64,000 nucleotides of DNA, from the NCBI GenBank assembly GCA_032871835.1, contig CM065298.1:99695891-99759890 (forward strand). The letters are read 5' to 3'. Source of the DNA: Dipteronia dyeriana. Lineage: Eukaryota > Streptophyta > Magnoliopsida > Sapindales > Sapindaceae. Below, piece by piece: positions 10,959 through 23,798 of the stretch; position 1 is the first letter of the stretch, and each line of letters starts with the position of its first letter. Below the pieces are notes generated by a model. It was not told the origin of the DNA and made no database searches. It was given only the letters and a program-made list of their open reading frames with translations. The position numbers and the translations under genes are program-made.

Positions 10959-11871
10959 GTAATTGTATATCGTATTTGAATATTCAGCTAGTTCCTGATG
11001 TTGCATGTATGAATGTGTAGGCACGAATCTAATGAATGTGTATATTTAAATTGTTTAAATAAAAACATGATTGATCGTTAATTGTATGGTACATTGGGTT
11101 TTTAGAGTTTTTGATATTATATATAATATTTTTTCTGATATAATATTAATTCCGGGATATATATATATATATTATTAATGTAATACGGTGAAAAACGGCG
11201 ATCCGTAAGACTTAGCACAACAGACGTACCAGCAACACATGTGCAATATTAGAATTGCTTGCATGAGCAACAAATGCGCAACTCATATATCAATATTGTA
11301 TCTGTTGCAGGTCTAGGCGCAAGATACGGCAATTGATCAATTGTGGTGTTGTCATGCTTTTGTGCAAAGCCACGCAAACCCTCAATTGGAATTGATTGTG
11401 TTGTCATGCTTATGTGCAAGTGTCAAGTGTTGCACAGCATGTTCATGCACATGTGTTGCACAACAAGGTCCATGTACGCTGCAACGTGACCCATGCACAC
11501 GAACGCAGCCACGTGTGTAATGCGCTAGGGTTGCATGTTCGTAAACGTTAGGGCTGTCTATACGTGAGCTTGTTAGGGCTGATTTTAGAAAATCTCGGGC
11601 CTCGAAAAAGTATTAGAGTAACACTTGGTTTTTAGGGATTTAATCCATATGATGGATTCTATAAAATAAATCAAGTTGGACTTTATTTTGGATCCGGAAG
11701 ACACAAAAGATATTACAGATAGACTTACATATTTTTGGAATTACAAGAAGACCGATGAATGTTTTGGATATTTTTTATAATTTTTTTTTAAGTTAGATAA
11801 ACTCATCGTACTCGGTCAATTTATGTATGCTTTTATTGGCATGCATATGCATACCATTTAGATTATGTGTC

Positions 11872-11952
<81 letters not shown>

Positions 11953-12137
11953 ATATGTTATACATGCATTATAGCCATCTATATTATGTGTTTAATTTTA
12001 ATTTGATTAAAATGGGTAATTCATATAATTGGCTATAAGTTAATGGGATTAATTTTTAGGAGTAAAAACTTGATAATTCTCATTAATAATTAATCTATTT
12101 ATTAAAGAGTTTAATTAGTTAGATTAGTAGGGTTCAT
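10959..12137 (+). other. Leader of Copia element 1, with a TTGCAC-rich segment and a microsatellite
   Basis: No gene is supported. About 11214-11540 is less AT-rich and full of the words TTGCAC, TGTGCAA and CATGTGT. A compound (CA)n(TA)n microsatellite fills about 11871-11950. Confidence 0.6.
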
Positions 12138-13673
12138 TGTTGGTTGTAAAATAGACAAACAAAAATAATAAAAATATTGCAAGTGCACAAATCGTAAACG
12201 ATAATACAATAGGCAATCAAGGACCTTTCCCACGAGGAATGAATTATCTACGAAATTTTTGAGTTTAAAAACACTAATTTAAGACACTCTACGACTCTAA
12301 GACAACTTAAATAAAACACAACTCACACACACAATTGAGGGGGTTTTGAATTGATTATTAAAAACTAAGAATTTAAATTAAACTAAATTTAAGAAACGTA
12401 GCAAATAAATTATTTGGGAAAATCAATAAAGAAAAACTAACTAGGGCTTTCTATCAACAACTAAACATTCATTCAATCCATAGATAATAATGAAGTTAAT
12501 AAATAATCAAACATGATGAAGATATTCACAATAAATCGGTGGATATTCCACACAAGTTGTATTGATTCTCTCTTAGTTAATATGTAGATTGCATGGTATT
12601 TGTATAAATACTTGTATCCCGAATTACAACCTAGCATGGGTATTTACTAGATTTAATAATTGAAATCCATTAAGAACGAAAAGAATATGAATATCACATG
12701 ATCCCTAAAACATGGTATTTATTCCAGGTTATTCATGAATCAATTTCCCTTAATTAGGTTTTATTCCAATTAATTATTGCATGTAAGAATATGCTTGTAT
12801 GGTATTCGAACTCTATCATACAACATAGATCCTAAAACCATGCTCCTATGGTGATCAATCAAAGAAACACAATAATAGAAAAACAATTAGTTTGGAGAAA
12901 TTGAAATCATCATATAAAGAAAATAATACTTCATTAAAACACACTTGTCTATGGAATTAGAATCATGTGTAGGGCTTCAAGTTAGCCCTAGCTATGAAAT
13001 GTTTAGCTACATATCATAACTATGAAAGTAAAAATATTGAAAATAAAGAAATGTAGAAGAAGAGAGGGAAAAAAAACTACGAAAGATCTTCAATCTTCAA
13101 TAACCCCAACCCCCATTCTTTTAAAGAAACTCTTGGTATTTATAGGTGACTACTCCTTGTAGATTTCTAATTTGCTTTGATGTAGAAAACACACCAAGTA
13201 GAAAAATAGAATTAATTAAGGAATAAAATTATTTCCTAACTTTGAGTTCTTCTTTGATGATTAATTCCTAAATTGAGTTTAAGAAATTTCCAAAATATGT
13301 CTTGATTTTTTAGAGTCTTTTAGGATTTGATTTAAGAAGTTTGGTACAATTCTGGATCAATTAGGAGTATTAATCCATCAAAAATATGCAATGATCGATG
13401 TGGGACCACTGTTGACCATTGTTGACCACATCAACTGCACAGCGTTTGCAATTTGATTGAAATTGCTTGGTTAATTTCGCTTTAGCATTTCTTACAATAA
13501 TTACACTTTAATCCCTTGAATCATTTAAATCACCTTTTTATCTTCAAATTTATTCCAAGAGCCATCTTCTACACAATCTCAACAAACACATTAAGATATT
13601 CAATTTCAGTCAAGAACATAACATAAAACATAAGAATTAGGGGTCTTAAATATCAATTTTTATCGACCTAAAA
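12138..13673 (-). repeat. 3' LTR of the nested Gypsy element
   Basis: It is homologous to 17412-18969 along its length, including GCAAGTGCACAAATCGTAAACG near the left end and AAAACATAAGAATT near the right end. It differs by many substitutions and short indels. Confidence 0.85.
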
Positions 13674-16393
13674 AATACCCTCGAAAGTAGCTTTTGCTAG
13701 TCCTCGAGCAAAATCGAAATAAAAACAAAAACTAAAAAAACTAAACTAAACTAGGTCATTTTCATAGGGAAACACGATAGCATTGAGCGTATGCTACAAG
13801 CCTTTAAACCTCTAAGTGTCCATAGTAGGAGGAGCATTAAGCGTATGTTACAAGCCTTCAAACCTCTAAGTGTCCATAGTAGGAAGAGTTATAGTCTCTT
13901 GATGGTTTACAGCAATGCTACCCACAAACATAAATATACGGAGAATCAAATAATCAAGATGCGACTCAAATGTATCATTCAAAGCCAATGCATGCTAAAG
14001 CCACAGAATAAAGACTAAAATTATGCCATAAATTTGAATACATTGCTTCGTTTGAATGAAAAACCCATACTCAAAATACTCTAGCTTCAAAAACACATCG
14101 TCAAATGCCATAGATATAATTTTTATCGACTCTAATTCTCACAAGATGTCGCACATTAATTTCACACAGAACCTAAGCAGATACACTGATCAAGCATATG
14201 CAAATGAAGTTATGCACAAGAAATTTCAAGTTATAATCACATATGAATATATCATTGAAAGAACGCTTGATTTAATGTAAATGATCTCATAAACAAAATC
14301 AGGTTGCAAGAACAAGATAGAGCACATGTTTACCTTTACTCTCGAGCTAGCATTCCCAAAAGATCAATTCGGTATTTTCTTTGGTTGTAATGGGGCCATT
14401 GGGTGAAGGGTTAATAGAAAGAATGGAAAAAGGAAATTCAAAGAGTTTAAGATCATGCCAAGAGATGTATCGTGATATGTCGATGTGTGGACATCTCTTC
14501 TTTGAATCTTCTTTGTAATTGCATCCGCTTCTTCATCTATTTCTTCAACTTCTTTTTCAAGTAAATACTCAACTTGGTTCATCTTCTTTTTCCATCATTC
14601 TTATTTCTTTTTTCTTTTTTCATTGCTTTGGTCTTCTTCAATTCTTGCTTCTTTTTCTGTTTTTTTTAAAGAGCATTTTTTTATTCCTTTCTATACCTCA
14701 TGCATTCCATAGAACTTACCCACGGTTCTCTTCTTCTTTTCTTCATATTCATCTTGAACTTGAACCTCATCTTTCTCTTGACTTCTTCCACTCGACATGA
14801 ACATGATCCCAAGCTATAAGGTACGACCAATATATATTGGGTACAGGGGATATGGATTATGTGGGTGATGAAAGAAAAAGGCTTATAAGTGTTTGGCTTC
14901 AAAAGGGCTAATGGAGCACACATATGGGTAGAGAAATTTAAGGCCTTTTATGTAGGTTAAACACACATTGCCTATGTCACTTCTAATGGTTCAACCAAAA
15001 CAAGAGCAAAGTCCACATGTGATATCTTTTATGATGAATATTCTTTAATATCCAATGCAAAACCATTGAGATCAATTCTAATACTGAGAACCTAATAAGT
15101 GTTTAGGAGTAGAAATAATAAAACCCTCATATAATGTCATTTATTGTTCGCTTTTTGACTTAGTGAACTCACAAGAGTAGTATCCACTATTAATCATGGC
15201 AGTCCAACTAAGCATCCTATCCACTATCACATCAAGAGCATGTCATAAGTTTTATAAAATGCAATGCACTACTCTAAGTGGAAAGACATTAGTCTAAACT
15301 CAGTGAATAGAGTATACATTACAGCTCTTAAAGCACACTAAAGAAACATCTAAAAATGGAGAGCAAAAATTATAAAAACTGGTGACTTTTGAAATCAAAC
15401 TTTATCCGTTAATTGATGCATATCTCTCAAAATGCTCAAAATAATTTTCTCAAATTTTAACACAAGAACATAGACATGAAAACAAACACTTTTCGTTCAT
15501 AAAACATTTCAAAAATCGATTTGGAAAAAATTGAAAACAAACGATGAAAACAGCTCACTCACGGATTCGCGAAACAGAGCATTGCTTCTGACCTTTGGTC
15601 AAAGAATTGATCATAACTTTCAAAATACCACTCAGAATTTTTTGTTCTTTATACTGTTGGATTCGTATCAAAAAATTGAAGAACCTAGCATGGACGGAAA
15701 ATTTATTTCCTTGCCAAAAGGTACATTTTTAATGAAAAAGTTTTTTCCAAAAATATCTCCAGCAGAACATGAAAACTCAAAGACTCAAAAACACACAAAA
15801 TTAAAAACAAAAAAATAAACCACACCCCCAACCTAATATAAACATTGTCCTCAATATTTGAACAATAAATAGAATGAAAGAATTAGGGAGGGAGGAGTGA
15901 CATAAAGAAAAACCTGGATGGGTTACCTCCCACCTAGCGCTTGGTTTAAAGTCGCGGCTCGACGTATTCAGCTCATCACCTCATTCATCCACCAACGGAT
16001 GAGCATGTGAAAATTGAAACCATCTTTCTTCTGGTCATCCTTTCTTATCCATACTTGCCTTGCCTTGTTACTTTCATAATTTTGACTCTCGTTCATCCAT
16101 TTGCATTGTCTAATATATTTGTAACACCTTGGTCGAATGTGACCCTTCATATTGCAATAAAGGCAAACAGGGACAAATCTAGGAAAATTACTCTCTTGGT
16201 GGCTATGATTAGGTGGTGAAGCTTGCCCTTTCTATCTATTTCGTCTCCTCTTTCTCCTCTTATTGATCGGCTTACTTGACCCAATTTCACTTACTTTGTC
16301 AAGCTGAACTCTTGCCGGATGTTTCATTACCTCGGCGGTCAATGACTTGATCTTTTTATCAGCCTTTGCAAGCTTTGCAATGTTGTCGAGTTC
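13674..16393 (-). other. Interior of the nested Gypsy element without recognisable pol
   Basis: I see no RT, integrase or protease motif on either strand. A 54-bp unit (CATTGAGCGTATG... and CATTAAGCGTATG...) is repeated at about 13781-13888. The part near 15920-15965 (GGTTACCTCCCACC, AGCGCTTGG) resembles a segment often found in the 3' internal part of plant Gypsy elements. Small open frames here resemble no known protein. Confidence 0.5.
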
Positions 16394-17493
16394 TTAATCC
16401 CAAAAAATTGTTGGATGCACGTAATTTTCCATCTCCTCCCCGTTGCCACCTTGACTCGAACATGTCTCCGAAAAGTGCCCCGGATTTGTGCATACCACCC
16501 ACACTTGAGAATTGAGGACCAATTCTTGAACTAACTTTGTCAAATGAGCGATTTGGGGTCCATAATCATTAGTGCTCACCTCATAAATTCCAGCTTTCTT
16601 CAAAGGGGTTCTTCGGTAGTTGAATTATTGAGAATTCTCTGAAAGCCTCTCAATTATCTCCTTAGCCTCCAATGCATTATAGTTCATCAACCCCCCTTCT
16701 CTTATAGCATCAACCATGATCCTCTCAGAGTCAAGCAACCCTTCATAGAAATATTGAATGAGGTAATGTTCTTTTATCCCACCATGTGGGCAGGAGTTGA
16801 GTAACCGATGAAAACACCCAATATTCATGGAATGGTTCACCATCGAGCAGTTGTATCCCTAGAATTTCTTTCCGGATTTTGTTTGTACGCTGAGCTGGAA
16901 AGAATTTTGAAAGGAACTTAGCCGTAAGATCGACCCATGTTGTGATGGATCCACTTCGTAGCGAGTAGAGCCACTCATTGGCTTTATCCTTGAGTGAGAA
17001 GAGAAAAAGTCTCAAACGAATTCCTTCATCATTCTCATCTCCATTGGTGACAGTATTACATACCGTAAAGAATTCCTTGGTGTGGATGTGAGGATCCTCT
17101 CCCGATTTTCTATAGAAGGTTGGAAGAAGATGGATTGTACCACTCTTGATCTAGAAATTGATGTTTGTTGGAAGAGTGATGCATGATGGCTGGTCCAAAG
17201 CCCTAAGAATCGTGAAATCCTTTAGAGGTATTGTGAGATTGTTCAACTCCACTTGAACAACTGCTTGATTTGGTGGGAGATCGTCTGTCATGTTTCTTTC
17301 TTGATTTCCTCACAGATGATGGAAAGTTCTTTTCGATCTCAGGATCTTGTTGTCTAGGATGAGTATCCACAGAACGACGACCGTTCATAAACCTACCAAA
17401 GAAAAAAAACTTGTTGGTTGCAAAATATACAAACAAAAATAATAAAAACCTTGCAAGTGCACAAATCGTAAACGATAGTACATAGACAAGCAA
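16394..17493 (-). pseudogene. Gypsy gag remnant with several frame breaks
   Basis: Reading from the 5' LTR leftwards: a hydrophilic N-terminal part (17203-17493), then a retrotransposon gag core (16743-17015) with KDKANEWLYSL, SITTWVDL and KFLSKFFP. A following segment (16625-16843) has LLNSCPHGGI and YFYEGL, and a last segment (16394-16603) has a degenerate knuckle, C-x4-H-x4-C, in NPGHFSETC. The pieces are in different frames, so the ORF is broken. Gag core order matches Ty3/Gypsy elements. Confidence 0.8.
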
Positions 17494-18969
17494 TGGTCGT
17501 TCCCACGAAGAATGAATTACCTATGAAAGTTTTGAGTTAAAAAGCACTAATTTAAGACACTCTACGACTCTAAGACAACTTAAATAAAACACAACTCACA
17601 CACGCAATTGAAGGGTTTTCGAATTGATTATTAAAAACTAAGAATTTGAATTAAACTAAATTTAAGAAATGCAGTAGAAAAATAACTAAATTTAAGAAAT
17701 GCAATAGAAAAATTATTTGAAAAAAGCAATAAAGAAAAACTAACTAGTGCTTTCTATCCACTACTAAACATTCATCAAATTCATAGATAATATTGAAGTT
17801 AATAAATAATCAAACATGATAAAGGTATTCACAACAAATCGGTAGGTATCCCACACAAGTTGTATTGATTCTCTCTTAGTTAATATGTAGATTCTATGGT
17901 ATTTGCATAAATACTTGTATCCCAAATTACAACCCTGCATGTGTATTTACTATATTTAATAATTGAAATCCGTTAAAAACGAAGAGAATATGAATATCAC
18001 ATGAATCCTAAAACTATTCATAAATCAATCTCCCTTAATTAGATCTTATTCCAACTAATCGTTGCATGCAAGAGCATGCAAGAATATGCTCGTATGATAT
18101 TCGAACTTTATCCTACAATATAGATCCTAAAACCACACTCCTAAGGTGATCAATCAAAGAAACATAATAATAGAAAAATAATTAGTTTGGAGAAATTGAA
18201 ATCATCATGTAAAGAAAATAATACTTCATTAAAACACACTTGTCTATGGAATTAGAATCATGTGTAGGGCTTCAAGTTAGCTCTAATCATAACTATGAAA
18301 GCAAATAAAAATATTGAAAATAAAGAAAGGTAGAAGAGGAGAGAAAAAGAAAAACTATGAAAGATCTTCTACCTTCAATCTTCAATAATGAATCTCTCCC
18401 CCTTTCTCTTGAAGAAACTCTTGGTATTTATACGTGACTACTTCTTGTAGATTCTCAATTTGCTTTGATGTAGGAAACACACCAAGTAGGAAAATAAAAT
18501 TAATTAAGGAATAAAACTATTTCCTAACTTAGAGTTCTTCTTTGATGATTAATTCCTAAATTGAGTTTAGGAAATTCCCAACACGTTTCTTGATTCTTTA
18601 GAGTATTTTAGGATTTGATTTGGAAAGTTTTAGAATAATTTTGAATCAATTCGAAGGATAAATCCATCAAAAATAAGCAACAATTATTGTGGGACCGCTG
18701 TTGACCACGCCATGCAAGCGCTGTTATAAGTGCACAGCGTTTGCAATTTGATTGAAATTGTTTAGTTAATTATGCTTTAGTCCTTCTTGCATTAATTACA
18801 CTTTAATCCCTTGAATAATTATAATCACCTTTTTTATCTTCATATTTACTTCAAGATCTATCTTCTACACAATCTCAACAAACACATTAAGACATTCAAT
18901 TTCACTCAAGAACATAACATAAAACATAAGAATTTAGGGTCTCAAATATCAACTTTTATCGACCTAACA
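17412..18969 (-). repeat. 5' LTR of the nested Gypsy element
   Basis: This is the partner of 12138-13673. It starts TGTTGGTTG and ends CTAACA, and it directly precedes the gag remnant on the minus strand. Confidence 0.85.
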
Positions 18970-19899
18970 TCCATTATACATATTAGGATTAATTCGATTA
19001 AGCCCCTAGTAATAATTGGACCTAATAATGTGTTTAGTTTTAATAATTAAAACTTGGTAAATGCACATTTAATAATTCTAGTCCTAGTAAATATTTTACT
19101 TAGATTAGAATTATCACTAATGAACTAGTTTTTTAAGAGTTAAAAATCAAATTAGTTTTTTAGTTATTGGAATATAATTCTAATAATTTGTTATTAATGC
19201 ATTAGACACTTAGATTGAAATTAGCCGTTTAATCTGGTTTAATCTAGGTGCATTAATAATAATAGAAAACCTTTACCATAAAATAGTGAGTGGGAAAGGG
19301 ATATATGACATTATATCTCGCAGTCTCCATTATCAGTTCAACACCGTGAGATTCGAATGAGGCTTCGAGATGGCTTTGCTTTCATCCTCCCTAAGGAGGG
19401 TCTCCATGAGAGTTAATATAAATGTTGATTTTCTAACGGATAGGATTTTTGAGTGTATTTTGTGATTGACCGACCTTAAGGCATCAATTCTCAAATTAAG
19501 CTTAAGAGATCTGAAATTGTGGGTAACACTCACAAGGTTTTAATTAAATTTGTTAATTATAAACCTGACTGAAATAAACGAGGGTTGAATGATAGAGGAA
19601 TAAGAGTTATTCTGATATATCATTTGATTGAGAATGTCTCGATCAAATATGCAAGAGTTTGACCGACCCTAAGGCGACACTTGTTTGTGGTATGTTGGAT
19701 TTTTTTAGGAATTTTCTTGTTCATTAAATATGTCCATGCATCATGTTTAATTTTATGCTGAACATTTTCATATGATGAATGTATGAGATGAATGAATTTT
19801 TTATTTATTTATAATTTCATCAATGTAGTCTGCTTTATTACAAATCCTAGCTAACGAAAATTAACTGGTGAAAACTACACAAAATGAAAATATAATATA
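18970..19899 (+). other. Remainder of the Copia element 1 leader
   Basis: AT-rich sequence resumes here after the nested Gypsy element and continues to the gag remnant. No gene is supported. Confidence 0.6.
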
Positions 19900-22800
19900 A
19901 ATGCAATCTTGGTCACCAATTCACCAATGACCTAAAGTTTGTGCTTATGGAGGAGTGTCCTCCAGAGCCTGCTGCATGTGCCGCACGAACTGTTCATGAG
20001 GCATATGAGAAATGGGTCTCATTAGATGAGAAAGCCCGAACGTATATGTTAGCTAGTATGACAAATGTGCTTGTTTCAAAGTACGAAGCAATGGGTACTG
20101 CATTTGAGATAATGGAGACATTGAAAGCTATGTTCGACCCCTCTGAGCAAAAGAGGCACAAAGCTATTCGTTCCGCAATGCTTGCTTGGATGAAAGATGG
20201 TGCATCTGTTCAGAAACATGTCTTAAGCATGATGTCCTTTTCTACATGGTAGAAATCAATGGCAAGGCCATTGATGAACCTAGTCAGGTGAGCATCATAC
20301 TGACTGTTCTTCTGAAGATTTCGATCAATTTAAGAGTAACTATGGGATAAACAAGTTAAGGTTCAGTCTTACTCAGTTGCTCAATGAGCTCACTACTTTT
20401 GAGTCCTCGATAAATGATAAAAAAAGTAAAGTCGGTGAGGCAAATGTTGTTGAACCATCTTCTTCTGAAAATAAGAAGAGGAAGAGGTCTGCTGGGAAGG
20501 CAAAGGGTAAACCTAAACCCAAGAAAACCCAAGATAAGAAAAAGGGTGCCTCCACTGACCAAGACAAAGAAAAGTGTTTCCATTACGACAAGATTGGCTA
20601 CTGGAAGAGGAATTGTCCTCAGTATCTAAAAGAGGTAGCCAAGAAGAAAAAGACAAAAGGTAAATATGATTTACTTGTTCTTAAGTCGTGTTTAATGGAA
20701 GATGATTCTTCACCTTGGATAGTTGATTCAGGGGTCACTAACTATGTTTGTTCTTGTATGTAGTGGACTGATTCTTGGACAGAGCTTGAGGATGAGAGCC
20801 TTCTCGATGCGTGTTAGGTCAGGGGATGTCGTGTCAGTCCGAATAGTAAGTGTAGTTAGACTATATTTTAGAGTTGTTTCATTATTTTGGATAATGTATT
20901 CTTAATTCCTGTATTTACTCGAAAATTGATTTCAGTTTTCAAGTTGTTGGAACAATTATATTCTGTTTCTTTTAATAATAAGTATGTTATTATTGCAACG
21001 AATGGTTTGAATATATGTTCATGATTAAACGAAAGCAACTTGTATGTTTTAAGGTCGTCAATACATACTACACTGTTCAACACTGAATTGTTTAAAGTTG
21101 AAAAACCTAAAACAAAACGATAAAAGATTTCTCTAGGCAACGAAACGTATATGTGGCATCTAAGACTTGACCACATTAACCTTGGCAGGACAGATAGACT
21201 AGTAAAAAGCGGACCTGTAAGTGAGTTAAAGGTTGACACCTTACCTGTCTGAGAATTTTGTTTAGAAGACAAAATGACCAAGAGACCTTTTATTGGAAAA
21301 TGGCTTCGAGGCAAAGAACCACTAGAGCTTATATATTCAGGTTTTTGTGGACCAATGAATGTTAAAGCAATGAGTGCTTATGAGTATTATGTTACATTTA
21401 TAGATGTCTACTCTAGATACGGATATGTCTACCTAATGCAATAGAAGTTGGGAACTTTTAAGAAGTTTAAAGAGTTCCGAGCTGAAGTTGAGAATTAGTT
21501 AGGAAAGACTATCAAGACTCTATGATCAGATCGTGAAGGAGAGTACCTTGACTAAGAATTTAAAGACTTCATGGTCGAGTATGGGATTGTTTCCCAACTC
21601 ACAGCTCCTGGAATACCACAATAGAATGGTGTCATAGAGAGGAAAAATAGAACCATAATGGAAATTGTGATATCTATAATTAGCTTCTCATCATTACCAA
21701 ATTCCTTTTAGGGATATGCACTACAAGTTGTGGCCTATATTTTGAATATAGTCCCTTCCAAATTTGTTCCTAAGTCTCTCTTAGAGTTGTGGAATGGTTG
21801 TAAAGCTAGTTTATGATATTTCAACATATGAGGGTGTCTAACACATGTGCTGAAGAACATAAATGGAAAGTTAGACCCTAAGTCCATGGTTTGATTGTTT
21901 GTAGGATATTCTAAAGAGACCAGATGTGGATACTTTTATAGTCCTGAAGAGAACAAAGTGTTTGTATAGACAAATGCAACGTTTCTTGAGGATAACTATA
22001 TCAGTTATCAAAAACCTCATCGTAAGATTGTATTAAATGAGATGAAGTCTGGTACGACTAGTGCCCAGTCAACGAGAGTTGTTGATCCATCGACATCTGA
22101 TGGTCAGATGAATCCTAGCCAAGATACAATATCACTAAGACTTAGTGGGAGAGTTGTACGACATCTGAGTATATGTGAGGGACGAGATGTCGTCTCTACT
22201 AATAGTGTGGATGATCCATTGACATTTAAGAATGCAATGAAAAATCTTGATAAAGAGGAATGACTTAAAGATATGAATCTCGAGATGAAGTACATGTACT
22301 CTAACTCAATCTGGGAACTTGTAGACTTACCGGGTAGGGTAAAACATATAGGGTGTAAGTGAATCTATAAGAGAAAGAGAGAAGTAGACATGAAGGTAAA
22401 GACCTTCAAGGCTATGCTAATGGCCCAAGGTTATACCCAGAAAGAGGGGATCGATTATGAAGAGACCTTCTCGCCAGTAGCTATGATTAAGTCTATTAGT
22501 ATATTCTTATCCATAGCTGCCTATTCGATTATGAAATTTGGCAAATGGACGTCAATACTGCATTTTTTAATGGAAATCTTGATAAGAGCATCTACATGAT
22601 ATAACTAGAGGGATTTGTGTCTCCAAATAAAGAGAAAAAGGTTTTCAAGTTGTAAAGGTCTATATATGAACTTAAGCAATCATCTAGATCTTAGAACATA
22701 AGGTTTGATGGTGCTATCAAAACCTATGGCTTCGAGCAAAACATTGATGAGTCTTGTGTCTACAAGTGCATCATTAACAAGAAAATAGTTTTCTTAGTCC

Positions 22801-23790
22801 TAGACATAGATGATATCCTACTCATTGGGATGATGTAGGGGTATTATCGGAAGTAAAGGGATGACTGGCTAGCTAGTTCCAAATGAAAGATTTGGAAAAT
22901 ACGAGTTATGTTCTAGGGATCCAACTTATAAGAGATCGTAAGAACAAACTTCTAGCATTGTCTCGGGCATCGTATGTCGATAAGATTCTTGTGCAATTTT
23001 TGATGTAGAACTCTAAGAAATGTAATTTACCTTCCAGGTATAGAGTTCACTTGTCTAAGAAACTGTGTCCTAAGACACCTCAAGAAGTTGAGGATATGAG
23101 ACGTGTTCCCTATGCTTCTACGGTAGGCAATCTCATATATGCTATGTTATGAGACCTGCCATCTGTTTCGTAGTAGGAGTAGCCAGTAGGTACTAGTTCA
23201 ACTCAGGATTGGATCATTAGGTTCCTGTCAAGAATTTTCTCAAGTATCTTCGGAGAACGAGAAACTATATGATAGTATATTCTGGATAGGATTTGATCCC
23301 ATTAGGATATACGGGTTTTGATTTTTAGTCAAACAAGAAATCTAGAAAATCTACGTCTAGATCAGTATTCACCCTTGGTGGTGGAGCCATTGTTTAGAGA
23401 AGTGTTAAGCAATCTTGTATTGTTGACTCCATTATGGAAACCGAATATGTAGCCGCTTGTGAAGCTGCTAAAGAGGTTGTTTGGCTCCGTAAATTCTTGA
23501 TTGATCTGAAAGTTGTTCCAAATCTAGATAAGCTCATCACACTTTATTATGATAACAGTGGTGTTGTAGCTAATTCCAAAGAACCAAGAGGCCACAAGAG
23601 AGGGAAACATATAGAGAGGAAATATCATCTCATCTTAAAGATAATGTAGAGAAGAGACATGACCGTGACCAAGATAGCATCACAATACAATCGTTCTGAT
23701 CCATTTACGAAGACCTTACTAGCTAAAGTGTTTGAGGGTCACCTAGAGGGGCTAGGATTATGAGGCATGACTCACATGATTTGGTGCAAG
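19900..23790 (+). pseudogene. Copia gag-pol remnant with many stop codons
   Basis: Gag: 19941-20252 holds a UBN2-like core (ECPPEPAACAARTVHEAYEKW, EIMETLKAMF). A degenerate zinc knuckle follows near 20573 (CFHYDKIGYWKRNC). Protease: WIVDSG at about 20717. Integrase pre-domain and core: about 21140-21700, with HINLGR, FIDVYSRYGYVY and an in-frame stop inside the GIPQ.NGVIERKNR stretch. RT: about 22390-23150, with AQGYTQKEGIDYEETFSPVA. RNase H: 23434-23780, with TEYVAACEAAKEVVWLRKFL. Stops at 21442, about 21523 and 21622 sit where related proteins have Q or R codons, so the element cannot encode a full polyprotein. Confidence 0.88.
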
Positions 23791-23798
23791 TGGGAGAT

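Larger units (their letters stand above)
12138..18969 (-). mobile_element. Nested Gypsy-type element lacking pol (LARD-like)
   Basis: Two direct repeats of about 1.54 kb (12138-13673 and 17412-18969) both start TGTTGGTTG and end after ATCGACCTA; the second ends CTAACA, giving TG...CA ends. Flanks are TTCAT (12133-12137) and TCCAT (18970-18974), a 5-bp target duplication with one mismatch. Between them only a minus-strand gag remnant is recognisable and no RT or integrase is visible, so this is a non-autonomous derivative. Gag orientation makes 17412-18969 the 5' LTR. Confidence 0.88.
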
